A stretch of DNA of 64,000 nucleotides from Flavobacterium caseinilyticum (GTDB lineage: Bacteria; Bacteroidota; Bacteroidia; Flavobacteriales; Flavobacteriaceae). Below are positions 34,227-43,556 of the stretch, one piece after another (positions within the stretch are counted from its first letter, which is position 1; each line of letters begins with the position of its first letter). The position numbers were made by a program, and so were the translations under genes. The stretch lies in the NCBI RefSeq assembly GCF_004349085.1, contig NZ_SMFM01000002.1:620001-684000 (forward strand), given 5' to 3'. The notes beneath the pieces were generated by a model that saw only the letters and a program-made list of their open reading frames with translations, made no database searches and was not told the DNA's origin.

Positions 34227-36152
34227 ATGGCTAAAGAAAATAATCCAAATCCGAATAAGTTTAAAGTAAGCCCTTGGTTAATTTACACTGCAATATTATT
34301 AATTTTCTTATTTATAAGTTTCATAACTGGTGGTTCCAACTTAAACGAACCCGGACAATTGACTTCCTCTAAGTTTAACGACTATTTAGAGAAAGGACAA
34401 ATTGAAAAAGTTATCGTTTATAATAAAACCGAAGCAGAGGTTTTTCTAAATGCTGCAGCAATGAAAGATGCTGCGCATAAAAAAGTTTCGAAAGATGTTT
34501 TTGACCGACCTAACAAAGGACCACATTACACCTTTGATATTGGTAATGATCAAATCTTTCAAAACAAATTAGAAAAAGCAGTTGCCGAAGGTAAATTGAA
34601 AGATTTTAATTTCTTACCAAAGAACAATTGGTCGGATATTTTAATTAGTTTATTGCCAATCATCATCATTATTGCTGTTTGGATATTTATCATGAGAAAA
34701 ATGTCAGGTGGCGGTGCAGGTGGTGGCGGTCAGATTTTTAATATTGGAAAATCGAAAGCAAAACTATTTGATGAAAAAACAGATATCAAAACGACTTTTA
34801 AAGATGTAGCCGGTTTAGAAGGAGCGAAAGAAGAAATACAAGAAATTGTAGAGTTCCTTAAAAACCCTGAAAAATACACTAATCTTGGTGGAAAAATTCC
34901 AAAAGGTGCTTTACTGGTTGGACCTCCGGGAACAGGTAAAACCTTACTGGCAAAAGCCGTAGCCGGTGAAGCTCAAGTACCATTTTTCTCCTTGTCAGGT
35001 TCTGATTTTGTGGAAATGTTTGTTGGTGTGGGAGCATCACGAGTGCGTGATTTGTTTAAACAAGCCAAAGAAAAGTCTCCTGCGATTATCTTTATCGATG
35101 AAATTGATGCTGTAGGTAGAGCCCGCGGAAAAAGCAATATGTCAGGAGGTAATGACGAACGTGAAAATACATTGAACCAATTACTGACAGAAATGGATGG
35201 TTTTGGAACTAACTCGAACGTAATCGTTTTGGCTGCAACAAACAGAGCTGATGTATTGGATAAAGCGTTAATGCGTGCAGGTCGTTTTGACAGACAGATT
35301 TTCGTAGACTTACCGGATATTCGCGAGCGTGCTGAAATTTTTAAAGTGCATCTTGCTCCTTTGAAAAAAGTAGAGGGACTGGATACTGACTTTTTAGCCA
35401 AACAAACTCCAGGTTTCTCAGGTGCCGATATTGCAAACGTTTGTAATGAAGCAGCTTTAATTGCAGCCAGAAACAATAAAACTGCTGTAGACAAACAAGA
35501 TTTTCTTGATGCAGTTGATAGAATCGTGGGTGGCCTTGAAAAGAAAAATAAGATTGTCACTCCGGATGAAAAGAGAGCAATTGCAATTCATGAAGCAGGT
35601 CACGCAACCGTGAGTTGGATGCTGGAACATGCAGCTCCTTTAATCAAGGTAACCATTGTTCCAAGAGGACAAAGTTTAGGTGCGGCGTGGTATTTACCGG
35701 AAGAACGATTAATTGTTCGTCCTGATCAAATGCTGGACGAAATGTGTGCCACAATGGGCGGAAGAGCTGCAGAAAAAGTGACTTTCAACAGAATTTCAAC
35801 TGGAGCATTGAGTGATTTAGAAAAAGTGACCAAACAAGCACGCGCGATGGTAACGATATATGGTCTGAATGAGAAAATAGGTAATGTTACTTATTATGAT
35901 TCAACAGGTCAAAGTGAATACAACCTTTCTAAACCTTATTCCGAGGAAACGGCTAGAGTTATTGATGAAGAAATTTCATTACTAATTGAAAGTCAGTACC
36001 AAAGAGCGATTCAAATCTTAGAGGAGAATAAAGATAAATTGGATCAGTTAGCAAATATCCTAATCGAAAAAGAGGTGATCTTTAAAGATGATTTAGAAGC
36101 TATTTTCGGAAAAAGAACTTTTGATAAAAATCTTGAAGAAGTAGTGTCATAG
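34227..36152 (+). CDS. ftsH: ATP-dependent zinc metalloprotease FtsH
   Basis: This 641-residue membrane protease has two transmembrane helices, near residues 13-32 and 135-155, flanking a periplasmic domain. The AAA module has Walker A GPPGTGKT, Walker B IIFIDEIDAVG and the second region of homology ending RAGRFDRQIF. The zinc motif HEAGH is near residue 454 and the third ligand is in the LSDLEKVT region. It degrades misfolded membrane proteins and selected soluble ones. A Gly-rich linker (GGGAGGGGQ) follows the second helix. A strong terminator separates it from the next operon. Confidence 0.97.
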   Translation: MAKENNPNPNKFKVSPWLIYTAILLIFLFISFITGGSNLNEPGQLTSSKFNDYLEKGQIEKVIVYNKTEAEVFLNAAAMKDAAHKKVSKDVFDRPNKGPHYTFDIGNDQIFQNKLEKAVAEGKLKDFNFLPKNNWSDILISLLPIIIIIAVWIFIMRKMSGGGAGGGGQIFNIGKSKAKLFDEKTDIKTTFKDVAGLEGAKEEIQEIVEFLKNPEKYTNLGGKIPKGALLVGPPGTGKTLLAKAVAGEAQVPFFSLSGSDFVEMFVGVGASRVRDLFKQAKEKSPAIIFIDEIDAVGRARGKSNMSGGNDERENTLNQLLTEMDGFGTNSNVIVLAATNRADVLDKALMRAGRFDRQIFVDLPDIRERAEIFKVHLAPLKKVEGLDTDFLAKQTPGFSGADIANVCNEAALIAARNNKTAVDKQDFLDAVDRIVGGLEKKNKIVTPDEKRAIAIHEAGHATVSWMLEHAAPLIKVTIVPRGQSLGAAWYLPEERLIVRPDQMLDEMCATMGGRAAEKVTFNRISTGALSDLEKVTKQARAMVTIYGLNEKIGNVTYYDSTGQSEYNLSKPYSEETARVIDEEISLLIESQYQRAIQILEENKDKLDQLANILIEKEVIFKDDLEAIFGKRTFDKNLEEVVS

Positions 36153-36180
36153 AAAACTATAAAATTATTTAATTATTTTT

Positions 36181-36222
36181 AAAATCTTAATTCAAAAACT
36201 GCTTTTGAATTAAGATTTTTTT
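36181..36222 (+). terminator. Terminator after ftsH
   Basis: AAAATCTTAATTCAAAA pairs with TTTTGAATTAAGATTTT around ACTGC, followed by T residues. Confidence 0.88.
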
Positions 36223-36229
36223 ATCTTTG
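36222..36229 (+). promoter_or_regulatory. -7 promoter element of the LUD-cdsA-psd operon
   Basis: TATCTTTG matches TAnnTTTG. It overlaps the last T of the ftsH terminator and is 39 bases before the ATG at 36269. Confidence 0.6.
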
Positions 36230-36268
36230 GACGTTTTCAAATAATAAATTTTATTCGTTTATAGATAT

Positions 36269-36871
36269 ATGAGTCTTTTTAGAAAAATTTTTGGTTCTAT
36301 TAATCCGACTTCTGAGGAAGGTAAAGAAAGTGAATTAAGTAAATCCAGTGCTGAAAAAGCAATGTCTATAGATGAACAATTTATCTTTAATTTTAAAAAA
36401 AATGGAGGTAAATTTTTATATTGTGAAAACACTGATGAAGTGAAAGAGCAGTTTGAAAATATATTAGAAGAAAATGACTGGTTCGAAAGCCAAGTTTTAT
36501 GTTTTGACCCTTCTCTTTTTGGAATGTTGGATGATAACAAGCTAATCTATGACAGACCTGCTAATCCCAAATTTATTCTTGCTAGTTGTGAAAATTTAAT
36601 TGCTGACGAAGGCTCTATTTTATTTTCATCCAAACAAATCAAGCAACTTAAGCCCTACGAATTACCAGCAAATATCGTTGTTTTAGCTAAAACAAGCCAA
36701 ATACTTCCTGCGAAAAGCGACGGTTTAAGTGCGATAAAAAAGAAATACGAAAGAGATTATCCTACCAACATTACTACAATAAAATATTTCGAAAAAGCCA
36801 AAGAAGAAGACTTCACACAATATGGAAGTTCCGCAAAAAACCTTTATTTATTGCTCTTAGAAGATCTTTAA
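36269..36871 (+). CDS. LUD-domain protein (LutC/YkgG-like)
   Basis: This 200-residue protein shows the LUD-domain pattern near its C-terminal half: ILASCENLIADEGSILFSS, then LPANIVVLAKTSQILP. LutC is one of three subunits of an iron-sulfur lactate oxidation complex, but the other two (LutA, LutB) are not here. The N-terminal 40 residues are charged and probably flexible. It heads a tightly packed unit with cdsA (1-base gap), psd, an acyl-CoA-binding protein and a superoxide dismutase. A role connected to membrane lipid synthesis is only a guess from position. Confidence 0.8.
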   Translation: MSLFRKIFGSINPTSEEGKESELSKSSAEKAMSIDEQFIFNFKKNGGKFLYCENTDEVKEQFENILEENDWFESQVLCFDPSLFGMLDDNKLIYDRPANPKFILASCENLIADEGSILFSSKQIKQLKPYELPANIVVLAKTSQILPAKSDGLSAIKKKYERDYPTNITTIKYFEKAKEEDFTQYGSSAKNLYLLLLEDL

Positions 36872-36872
36872 G

Positions 36873-37763
36873 ATGAATGAAACTCTAAAACGAGGTCTAT
36901 CAGGAGCAGTTTACATTATATTATTACTTTCCTGTATTTTATATTCTACGGAAAGCTTTTTTATACTTTTTGGTATATTTCTTACTATTGCCGTTTATGA
37001 ATTTTGCAATCTAATTCAAATACATAAAATATTTCCAATTTTTTTTGCAATTACTTTTTATACGGTAGTAACTTTAATAAGCCATTATAATAAGTTGACT
37101 ACTGACCTACTCAGTCAAATTTTCAAAACTGATTTAGAAATCCCTATAAACATCAAACAATTAGATGTTGTTCTACTGGTTATAGCGCTAGTAGTTTCAG
37201 TAAAATGCATTGTTTTTTTATTTTATGACAATATTCAAAAGATCAGTACATCATCAAAATACCTGTATTTAATAGGATATATTATTTTACCATTTTTATT
37301 TATCACTAAAATTTCATTTGGTATAAATGACTATAATCCTAAAATCATTATTGGGTTATTTATTTTAATCTGGACGAATGATACCTTTGCTTATATCGTG
37401 GGTAAATCTGTAGGTCGAACCAAATTATTCGAAAAAATATCACCTAAAAAAACAGTTGAAGGATTCTTAGGAGGAATACTATTTGCAGTTTTAGCGGGCT
37501 ATTTAATATCTAAATATTACATCAGAGCCAGTCCTGAATTTAGTGAACGTTCCATTATAATTTGGACTTCAATTGCAGTTATTGTTGGAATAGCAGGTAC
37601 TATTGGAGACTTAATTGAATCAAAATTCAAGCGAATTGCGGGTGTAAAAGACAGCGGAAGCATAATGCCTGGTCATGGAGGCATACTAGATCGTTTAGAT
37701 AGTGTTATATTTGTAGCACCAATTATATTTTTATTTTATCAAATTTTAAACTATGTTTCATAA
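36873..37763 (+). CDS. cdsA: Phosphatidate cytidylyltransferase
   Basis: This 296-residue inner-membrane enzyme makes CDP-diacylglycerol from phosphatidate and CTP. Around eight transmembrane helices are visible. The C-terminal signature is ESKFKRIAGVKDSGSIMPGH followed by GGILDRLDS, matching the family pattern SxxKRxxxxKDxxxxxPGHGGxxDRxD. Its end overlaps the psd start by 11 bases, so translation is coupled. CDP-diacylglycerol feeds phosphatidylserine synthesis, whose product is used by the next gene. Confidence 0.95.
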   Translation: MNETLKRGLSGAVYIILLLSCILYSTESFFILFGIFLTIAVYEFCNLIQIHKIFPIFFAITFYTVVTLISHYNKLTTDLLSQIFKTDLEIPINIKQLDVVLLVIALVVSVKCIVFLFYDNIQKISTSSKYLYLIGYIILPFLFITKISFGINDYNPKIIIGLFILIWTNDTFAYIVGKSVGRTKLFEKISPKKTVEGFLGGILFAVLAGYLISKYYIRASPEFSERSIIIWTSIAVIVGIAGTIGDLIESKFKRIAGVKDSGSIMPGHGGILDRLDSVIFVAPIIFLFYQILNYVS

Positions 37764-38406
37764 AGAAGGAAGCCAATCTATTTTACTAGGCACTATTTTC
37801 ACTGCTGTTGTCCTTTTATTGTCTGATTATTTCATAGACACCAACTGGCTTAAAATGGCCATTCAAATAGCAGCGCTATTGCTTTTGATCATCATCTTGC
37901 AATTTTTCAGAAATCCAAAAAGAACGGTTGTAATCAACGAAAATCACATTTTGGCTCCTGTTGATGGAAAAGTTGTGGTTATTGAAGAAGTATATGAAGC
38001 TGAATATTTTAAAGACAAGCGATTGCAAATATCAATTTTCATGTCGCCAATTAACGTCCATGTTACACGTTATGGACTTAGTGGATTGGTAAAATTCAGT
38101 AAATACCATCCTGGGAAATTCTTAGTAGCCTGGCATCCAAAAGCAAGTGAGGAAAACGAAAGAACGACAATCGTTATAGAGAACAAAACCTTTGGTGAAG
38201 TGTTATACCGTCAAATTGCCGGCGCATTAGCCCGACGAATAGTTAACTATGCCGTAGAGGGAACTCAGGTAATTCAGGGAACCGATGCCGGTTTTATAAA
38301 ATTTGGTTCAAGAGTTGATATTTTTCTACCATTAGGAACACCAATAAATGTTGTATTGAATCAAAAAGCAATTGGAGGAAAAACAATTATTGCAACAAAA
38401 GCATAA
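37753..38406 (+). CDS. psd: Phosphatidylserine decarboxylase family protein
   Basis: This 217-residue enzyme turns phosphatidylserine into phosphatidylethanolamine, the main lipid of these bacteria. Two N-terminal membrane helices are followed by LAPVDGKVVVIEEV, then MSPINVHVTRYGLSG and HPGKFLVAWHPKAS. The self-cleavage site is the Gly-Ser in KFGSRVDIFLP near the C-terminus, which creates the pyruvoyl group. The short form, about 220 residues, is the type found in Bacteroidota and archaea. It overlaps cdsA by 11 bases and the next gene by 1 base. Confidence 0.94.
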   Translation: MFHKEGSQSILLGTIFTAVVLLLSDYFIDTNWLKMAIQIAALLLLIIILQFFRNPKRTVVINENHILAPVDGKVVVIEEVYEAEYFKDKRLQISIFMSPINVHVTRYGLSGLVKFSKYHPGKFLVAWHPKASEENERTTIVIENKTFGEVLYRQIAGALARRIVNYAVEGTQVIQGTDAGFIKFGSRVDIFLPLGTPINVVLNQKAIGGKTIIATKA

Positions 38407-38675
38407 TGATTAAAAAAGATTTAGATACCCGATTTTTAGAGGCGGTTTATAAAGCCTCTGAAATGACGCAAGCATCTTTACCTCAAGATGTCCAATTGCG
38501 ACTTTATGCTTTCTATAAGCAAGCCACATTGGGAACTTTAGATCTTAAACAAAACTCCATTTATCATTTAAGAGATGCATTCAAAACCAATGCATGGATG
38601 CAAATCAGTCATCTGAGCGCCGATGAGGCCAAAGAACAATACATAGAAATAATATATTCTTTACTGAAAAAATAG
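38406..38675 (+). CDS. Acyl-CoA-binding protein
   Basis: This 89-residue protein has the layout of the eukaryote-type acyl-CoA-binding protein, a four-helix bundle. The signature YKQATLGTLD near residue 37 and the helix with FKTNAWMQISHLSADEAKEQY match the family. Such proteins hold long-chain acyl-CoA esters; they are uncommon in most bacteria but occur in Bacteroidota. Its ATG overlaps the psd stop codon in TAATG, so its synthesis is coupled to that of lipid enzymes. Confidence 0.9.
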   Translation: MIKKDLDTRFLEAVYKASEMTQASLPQDVQLRLYAFYKQATLGTLDLKQNSIYHLRDAFKTNAWMQISHLSADEAKEQYIEIIYSLLKK

Positions 38676-38682
38676 TCTATTT

Positions 38683-39453
38683 ATGAAAAAGTTTAATTTT
38701 TTAATTTCCGCATTATTTCTTCTTATAACTTTAATTTCCTGCAATAATAAAAAATTAACCGAAGTGGTTGAAGTACCGCTTCCCACAGCAGAGGAAAAAG
38801 TGGCTATGGGATTGCCTGATGATGTAAAAGCTAACGAAGGATCCTTTCAACTGGATAAGTTGCCTTATGCCTACGATGCTTTGGCACCTGATATATCACC
38901 AAGCACTTTAGAAATGCATTATTCTAAGCATTATCTGACTTATACAAACAATTTGAACAAAGCGGTATTAGGAACACCATTAGAAAATCTGACTATAGAA
39001 GAAGTTTTGGCACAATTAGATCCCAATGATGCAGCTCTTCGTAACAATGCGGGCGGTTTTTACAATCATTCTCTATACTGGAAGTGTATGGCGCCAAAAG
39101 CCGGAGGTAAACCATCAAATGCACTGGCCGAAGCAATAACCAGAGATTTTGGCTCTTTTGAGAACTTTACTTCATTATTCAAAGGGGAGGCAATAAAACT
39201 ATTTGGTTCCGGTTGGACCTGGCTTATCATAGACAAAACTGGAAAACTTCAGGTAACAAGCACTGCAAATCAGGACAATCCTTTGATGCGTAATGCAGTT
39301 GTTCCCGGAACTCCATTATTAGCCATAGATGTTTGGGAACATGCTTATTATCTGGATTATCAATATAAAAGAAAAAACTATATCGATGCATTTTTCAATG
39401 TTATTAATTGGAAAAAAGTTCAGGAGAATTACGATGCTGTTAAAAAAAAGTAA
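38683..39453 (+). CDS. Fe/Mn superoxide dismutase, predicted lipoprotein
   Basis: This 256-residue protein has an N-terminal lipoprotein signal, with the lipobox LISC at the end of a hydrophobic stretch near residue 20. A spacer of about 40 residues follows, then a complete Fe/Mn superoxide dismutase. Metal ligands are the His in MHYSKHYLTYTNNLNK, the His in FYNHSLYW, and the Asp and His in DVWEHAYY. Most Fe/Mn dismutases are cytoplasmic, so an envelope-anchored form is notable. It starts 7 bases after the acyl-CoA-binding protein and ends the operon. Confidence 0.93.
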   Translation: MKKFNFLISALFLLITLISCNNKKLTEVVEVPLPTAEEKVAMGLPDDVKANEGSFQLDKLPYAYDALAPDISPSTLEMHYSKHYLTYTNNLNKAVLGTPLENLTIEEVLAQLDPNDAALRNNAGGFYNHSLYWKCMAPKAGGKPSNALAEAITRDFGSFENFTSLFKGEAIKLFGSGWTWLIIDKTGKLQVTSTANQDNPLMRNAVVPGTPLLAIDVWEHAYYLDYQYKRKNYIDAFFNVINWKKVQENYDAVKKK

Positions 39454-39466
39454 TTAATGACTAATT

Positions 39467-39507
39467 AAAAAAGCTGAAGCAATATTAATTTTGCTTCAGC
39501 TTTTTTA
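39467..39507. terminator. Bidirectional terminator between SOD and the GH13 genes
   Basis: AAAAAAGCTGAAGCAA pairs with TTGCTTCAGCTTTTTT around TATTAATT, with A and T runs on both sides. Confidence 0.9.
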
Positions 39508-39559
39508 TTGCTTAAATCCATACTCTTTATAACCTTGAATATTATCTAAACATTTCAGA

Positions 39560-41368
39560 TTATTTTAAAATGGTATTGCTCAATACCATAACATCCATAG
39601 GTTTTACCGTCACCTTTTTTATTCTTTTTTTAGTAAAAACATCTTTGTATTTACCTTTTCTCAGAATAGAATTCGTGAAATTAACATTTTTATCACTTCG
39701 ATTGATAATTACAATCACTTCTTCATTGCCAAGTTTTCGACTAAATGCATACATCTTATTAGCATCATTTGTTTCAATAGACGTGTAAGTACCTAGTTTA
39801 ATCGCTATATATTGATTGCGTAATCCAATGAATTTTTTGTACCAATTAAATAAGTCAACATCGAAGTTTACTTTATCTGCCTCATGTTTACTTTGGTTAG
39901 GATTGATTGTTTCTGAATCATACTTTTTGTCAGACCAAACCATTGGTTTACGGCAATCAGGATCATTACTTCCCCACATACCGGATTCGTCACCATAATA
40001 AATCATAGGTGATCCCAAATATAACATCTGAAATGCAGCAATTAATTTGTGCTTTTCCAATTGTTTATCGGTTGGTTTTCGAGCATTATAATCGATATTA
40101 TTACTTTTCTGACTCCAATTAAAGTAATCTCCCCAATCACTGAATTTCTTCCCGTCAGGATTTGCTACGGCACTACCGATTCTTGTGGCATCATGGCTTC
40201 CCACCAAATTCTGCATATTTAACGCAACACCTTCTCCAAATCCTTCACGCAATTCTTTCAATTGAGTATCAAATTGGGTAACAGAAATCCCTTTTGCATC
40301 CTGCACAAAAAAATCATGCACTAGAAAAGAAAAATTATAATTCATCGTCGCATCGAATTCGTCTCCGCTTAAATAAGGTTTTGTTTTTTCAATCGGATCA
40401 ACTAATTCAGCAGTCAAATACGCTTCACTATTAATAGATTTTACTTCATTTCGCCAATCTTTCCAGAAAGGATGTGCAATGCAATATGCCACATCCAATC
40501 GCCAACCGTCAATTCCATATTGAGAGCCTTTGTTCATTGGATTCATCCAACGTTTGGTCGCATCAAAGATATATTTTTTAGGACCTGATACGATTCCATT
40601 CTCATCCTCTTTAAACTCTGGTAAGGTTTTTACACCAAACCAACCTTGGTATTCAAACTTAGTCCCTTTGGCAGCATCTCTCCAACTATCAACCATGAAC
40701 CAATCTTTGTAAGCTGATTTTTCCTGTTTTTCCTCCACATCACGAAAAGCAAAACTGTTCACTCCTAAATGGTTGAAAACACCATCAAAAATTATAAACA
40801 TCTTACGTTTGTGTACTTCATCTATCAGCTTAAGAGCCAGTAAATCTGCTTTAGTCCAAACCCATTTATCAGGATTTAAAGGATCTTCGTTCATTATCAT
40901 TTTTTTATCACCTTCCGGATCAGGTCCAAATGATGGATCAACATGGTGATAGCACAATGCATCGTATTTATGGGAAGATGGCGCCCAGAAAATCGGATTC
41001 ATATAGATAGCATTAATGCCTAATGACTGCAAATAGTCTAATTTATCAATAACTCCCTGCAAATCTCCACCGTAACGTCTGCGTTGAAGATTGTAATAAA
41101 TATCTTTTCCGTTTTTCTTTTCGTAAGGTTTCAATTCGTACCAATCACTCGTCCACGGATGAATTTGAAAATCAGAAGTACTGTCAAAGGGATAAGCTCC
41201 ATCTTGATCTTCTACTTTTGGGTCGTTTGAAGGGTCCCCGTTATGAAACCTATCCGGAAATATTTGATACCACACGACTCCTTTACTCCAATTTGGGGTA
41301 AAATCAGTTTGTGCAAATGATGGCATAAATAATAAAAAGAGTAAACAAATTATGATTTTTTTTGTCAT
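39560..41368 (-). CDS. GH13 alpha-amylase-family glycoside hydrolase, exported (neopullulanase-like)
   Basis: This 602-residue protein begins with a signal peptide ending FMPSFAQ. The GH13 barrel follows, with conserved regions FDGVFNH, GWRLDVAY (nucleophile Asp292), LTAELVD (acid/base Glu321) and VGSHDATR. The last reads SHD where NHD is usual. The start VVWYQIFPDRFHNGD is typical of cyclomaltodextrinase or neopullulanase-like enzymes that act on maltodextrins. A C-terminal beta domain is present. It lies 33 bases after the other GH13 gene, so both are on one transcript. No SusC/SusD pair is in the window. Confidence 0.9.
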   Translation of the reverse strand: MTKKIIICLLFLLFMPSFAQTDFTPNWSKGVVWYQIFPDRFHNGDPSNDPKVEDQDGAYPFDSTSDFQIHPWTSDWYELKPYEKKNGKDIYYNLQRRRYGGDLQGVIDKLDYLQSLGINAIYMNPIFWAPSSHKYDALCYHHVDPSFGPDPEGDKKMIMNEDPLNPDKWVWTKADLLALKLIDEVHKRKMFIIFDGVFNHLGVNSFAFRDVEEKQEKSAYKDWFMVDSWRDAAKGTKFEYQGWFGVKTLPEFKEDENGIVSGPKKYIFDATKRWMNPMNKGSQYGIDGWRLDVAYCIAHPFWKDWRNEVKSINSEAYLTAELVDPIEKTKPYLSGDEFDATMNYNFSFLVHDFFVQDAKGISVTQFDTQLKELREGFGEGVALNMQNLVGSHDATRIGSAVANPDGKKFSDWGDYFNWSQKSNNIDYNARKPTDKQLEKHKLIAAFQMLYLGSPMIYYGDESGMWGSNDPDCRKPMVWSDKKYDSETINPNQSKHEADKVNFDVDLFNWYKKFIGLRNQYIAIKLGTYTSIETNDANKMYAFSRKLGNEEVIVIINRSDKNVNFTNSILRKGKYKDVFTKKRIKKVTVKPMDVMVLSNTILK

Positions 41369-41401
41369 TAAATAGAGTTTAAAATTTAGTTATCGATTTT
41401 T

Positions 41402-43270
41402 TTACAATTGATAAATAAACGATTCCGATGGTGCGATTGTAATTTGTGCTTTTCCTTCACCATTCAAAACCTGTAGCTTAACAGCACTTTTATGGTACAA
41501 TTGATCCGTTATTGTATAATTCCCATCTTTCAAATTCCATTTTTGAATAATGTCTGAAGGAATTTTCAATTCGAAATTACTCGTGGTAAGCCATGAAAAA
41601 TTTGTAACAACAATTAACTTTTGAGTATCAGACCACCGTGTGAATGCATATATTCCCGAATCATATCCTTGTGTTGTTTGACGATTCACCGTTTGAATTT
41701 CTTGAAATTTTCCCATTAAGGCCGAACTGTTTAAAGAGAAATTCAGCAATTTTTTATAGAAATCACGCAACTCTTTTTCATCCTGCGATAACTGACCACC
41801 ATCAAATTTTCCGCCGTTCATCCAACGCTGGTGATTCGGAACTCCGATGTAATCAAAGATTGACGTTCTGGAATGGGTTCCAAATCCAGCATTTTCATTT
41901 CCGGCCTCTCCTACTTCCTGTCCAAAATAAACCATCGTAGGCGAAGTACTTATCGTAGTAGAAACCACCATCAAAGGCTTTCCTTTTTGTGGTGTTCCGG
42001 CAAATTCAGGACTAGCCAAACGCTGTTCGTCATGATTATCCAAAAAATGCAACATGTGATGCTCAATATCTGCCATTCCGTTTTGGATATCTGATAAACC
42101 ATCCGGCAATGCTCTTCCTTGAATAATATCTTTTAATTTATCATACGTTTCTACTTTGTCATACAAATAATCCATTTTACCCAAATGAATGTAATTTCTA
42201 TATTCTTTAGGATTGTAGACTTCAGCCAATAAAAATGCATCCGGATTACTCACTTTTATAGCTGAATTCATATAACTCCAAAATTCATAGGGAACCATTT
42301 CAGCCATATCAAATCGAAAACCATCCACTCCGTTTGCGGTCCAATACAAAGCAATGTCTTTGAATTTATCCCAAGAATCCGGAACGTCTTTTCCTTTCCA
42401 AAAATCGAAATGTTCCTGATATGATTTGGTATCAAAACCAGCCGGAAGTTCCGGAAAATCTTTGGAGCCATCCGGACGGATTCCGTAATTTACTTTTACG
42501 GTTTCGTACCAATCATTCTTATCTGGCTTTGCTAAACGGGAACCATTTCCTGTCCATTTAGCTGGAATTTCTTCAAATTTTCCATCAATTAATGGATTAT
42601 TTTCTCCATTTAATGGTTTGTCTGTATCGGGAATTTCAAAGCGGGTATTTGGAATATAAAAGAAGTTATTATCTCTTTTATATTCAACCGTTGTATCATC
42701 GCCAACACCAAAATCGGTAACGCCTGCCGGATTGCTTTTTCCTTCATATTTACGCGCAATGTGATTGGGCACAATGTCAATTATCACTTTTAAACCCGCT
42801 TTGTGTGTTCGATCAATCAAAGCTTCAAATTCTTGTAAACGATTTGCCGGATTTACGGCCAAATCTGGGTTTACATTATAGTAATCTTTTACAGCATAAG
42901 GAGAACCTGCTCTTCCTTTAACCACTTCCGGATCATCATTAGAAATCCCAATAGCGGAATAATCCCGAATCACAGCATGATGCGGAACTCCGGTGTACCA
43001 AACATAAGTAACTCCCAAATCCTTGATTTCCTGCAAAGCTGTTTCCGTAAAATCGTTGAACTTCCCAACTCCATTTTCCTCAATGGTTCCCCAAGGTTTG
43101 TTTGTGGTATTTTTATTTCCGAATAATCGGGTAAAAACCTGATACACCACTTCTTTTTTATTGGAGACTGACTCGTTCTTTTGTGCGTTCATTTTTAAAT
43201 CTTTCGTTTTACAAGCCGTTACCAAAAGCATCACGCTTATCCCAGCAACAATAGTTGTTTTTTTTACCAT
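41402..43270 (-). CDS. GH13 alpha-amylase-family glycoside hydrolase, lipoprotein
   Basis: This 622-residue protein has a lipoprotein signal with the lipobox LVTAC near residue 20. The GH13 regions are VIIDIVPNHIA, GFRFDMAE (nucleophile Asp321), LLAEVYN (acid/base Glu) and FLDNHDEQR. It also carries a calcium-site-type insertion and a C-terminal beta domain ending in SESFIYQL. Surface lipoprotein amylases of this type act on starch or glycogen in Bacteroidota. It is the first gene of a two-gene unit with the neopullulanase-like enzyme. The 286-base divergent gap upstream (43271-43556) shows no clear promoter for it. Confidence 0.9.
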   Translation of the reverse strand: MVKKTTIVAGISVMLLVTACKTKDLKMNAQKNESVSNKKEVVYQVFTRLFGNKNTTNKPWGTIEENGVGKFNDFTETALQEIKDLGVTYVWYTGVPHHAVIRDYSAIGISNDDPEVVKGRAGSPYAVKDYYNVNPDLAVNPANRLQEFEALIDRTHKAGLKVIIDIVPNHIARKYEGKSNPAGVTDFGVGDDTTVEYKRDNNFFYIPNTRFEIPDTDKPLNGENNPLIDGKFEEIPAKWTGNGSRLAKPDKNDWYETVKVNYGIRPDGSKDFPELPAGFDTKSYQEHFDFWKGKDVPDSWDKFKDIALYWTANGVDGFRFDMAEMVPYEFWSYMNSAIKVSNPDAFLLAEVYNPKEYRNYIHLGKMDYLYDKVETYDKLKDIIQGRALPDGLSDIQNGMADIEHHMLHFLDNHDEQRLASPEFAGTPQKGKPLMVVSTTISTSPTMVYFGQEVGEAGNENAGFGTHSRTSIFDYIGVPNHQRWMNGGKFDGGQLSQDEKELRDFYKKLLNFSLNSSALMGKFQEIQTVNRQTTQGYDSGIYAFTRWSDTQKLIVVTNFSWLTTSNFELKIPSDIIQKWNLKDGNYTITDQLYHKSAVKLQVLNGEGKAQITIAPSESFIYQL

Positions 43271-43532
43271 ATAAAAGTATTTCTACTGATTTTCAATTCT
43301 TTTTATAATTTGATAATGCCTTTCGACTATCATTTTTTAAATTTAATATTTTTTAAATAATAAGGACTAATTATCTTCTGCATTTAAAATGATTTCTGCT
43401 TATAAAGTTAAACTACAACGAAAGAGTACTTGTAATTGTTGATAACTTTAAAGGGCAAAATAAGTAGTTGTTGTGCCAATTGACCTTTTTATAAATATAT
43501 CTTAATATCGATTAGGATCGTTTCCTTTTTCA

Positions 43533-43540
43533 TAAATTTG
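43533..43540 (+). promoter_or_regulatory. -7 promoter element that supports the TTG start of the OstA gene
   Basis: TAAATTTG matches TAnnTTTG, 16 bases before the TTG at 43557. Confidence 0.55.
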
Positions 43541-43556
43541 ACAAAAATTAAATCCA

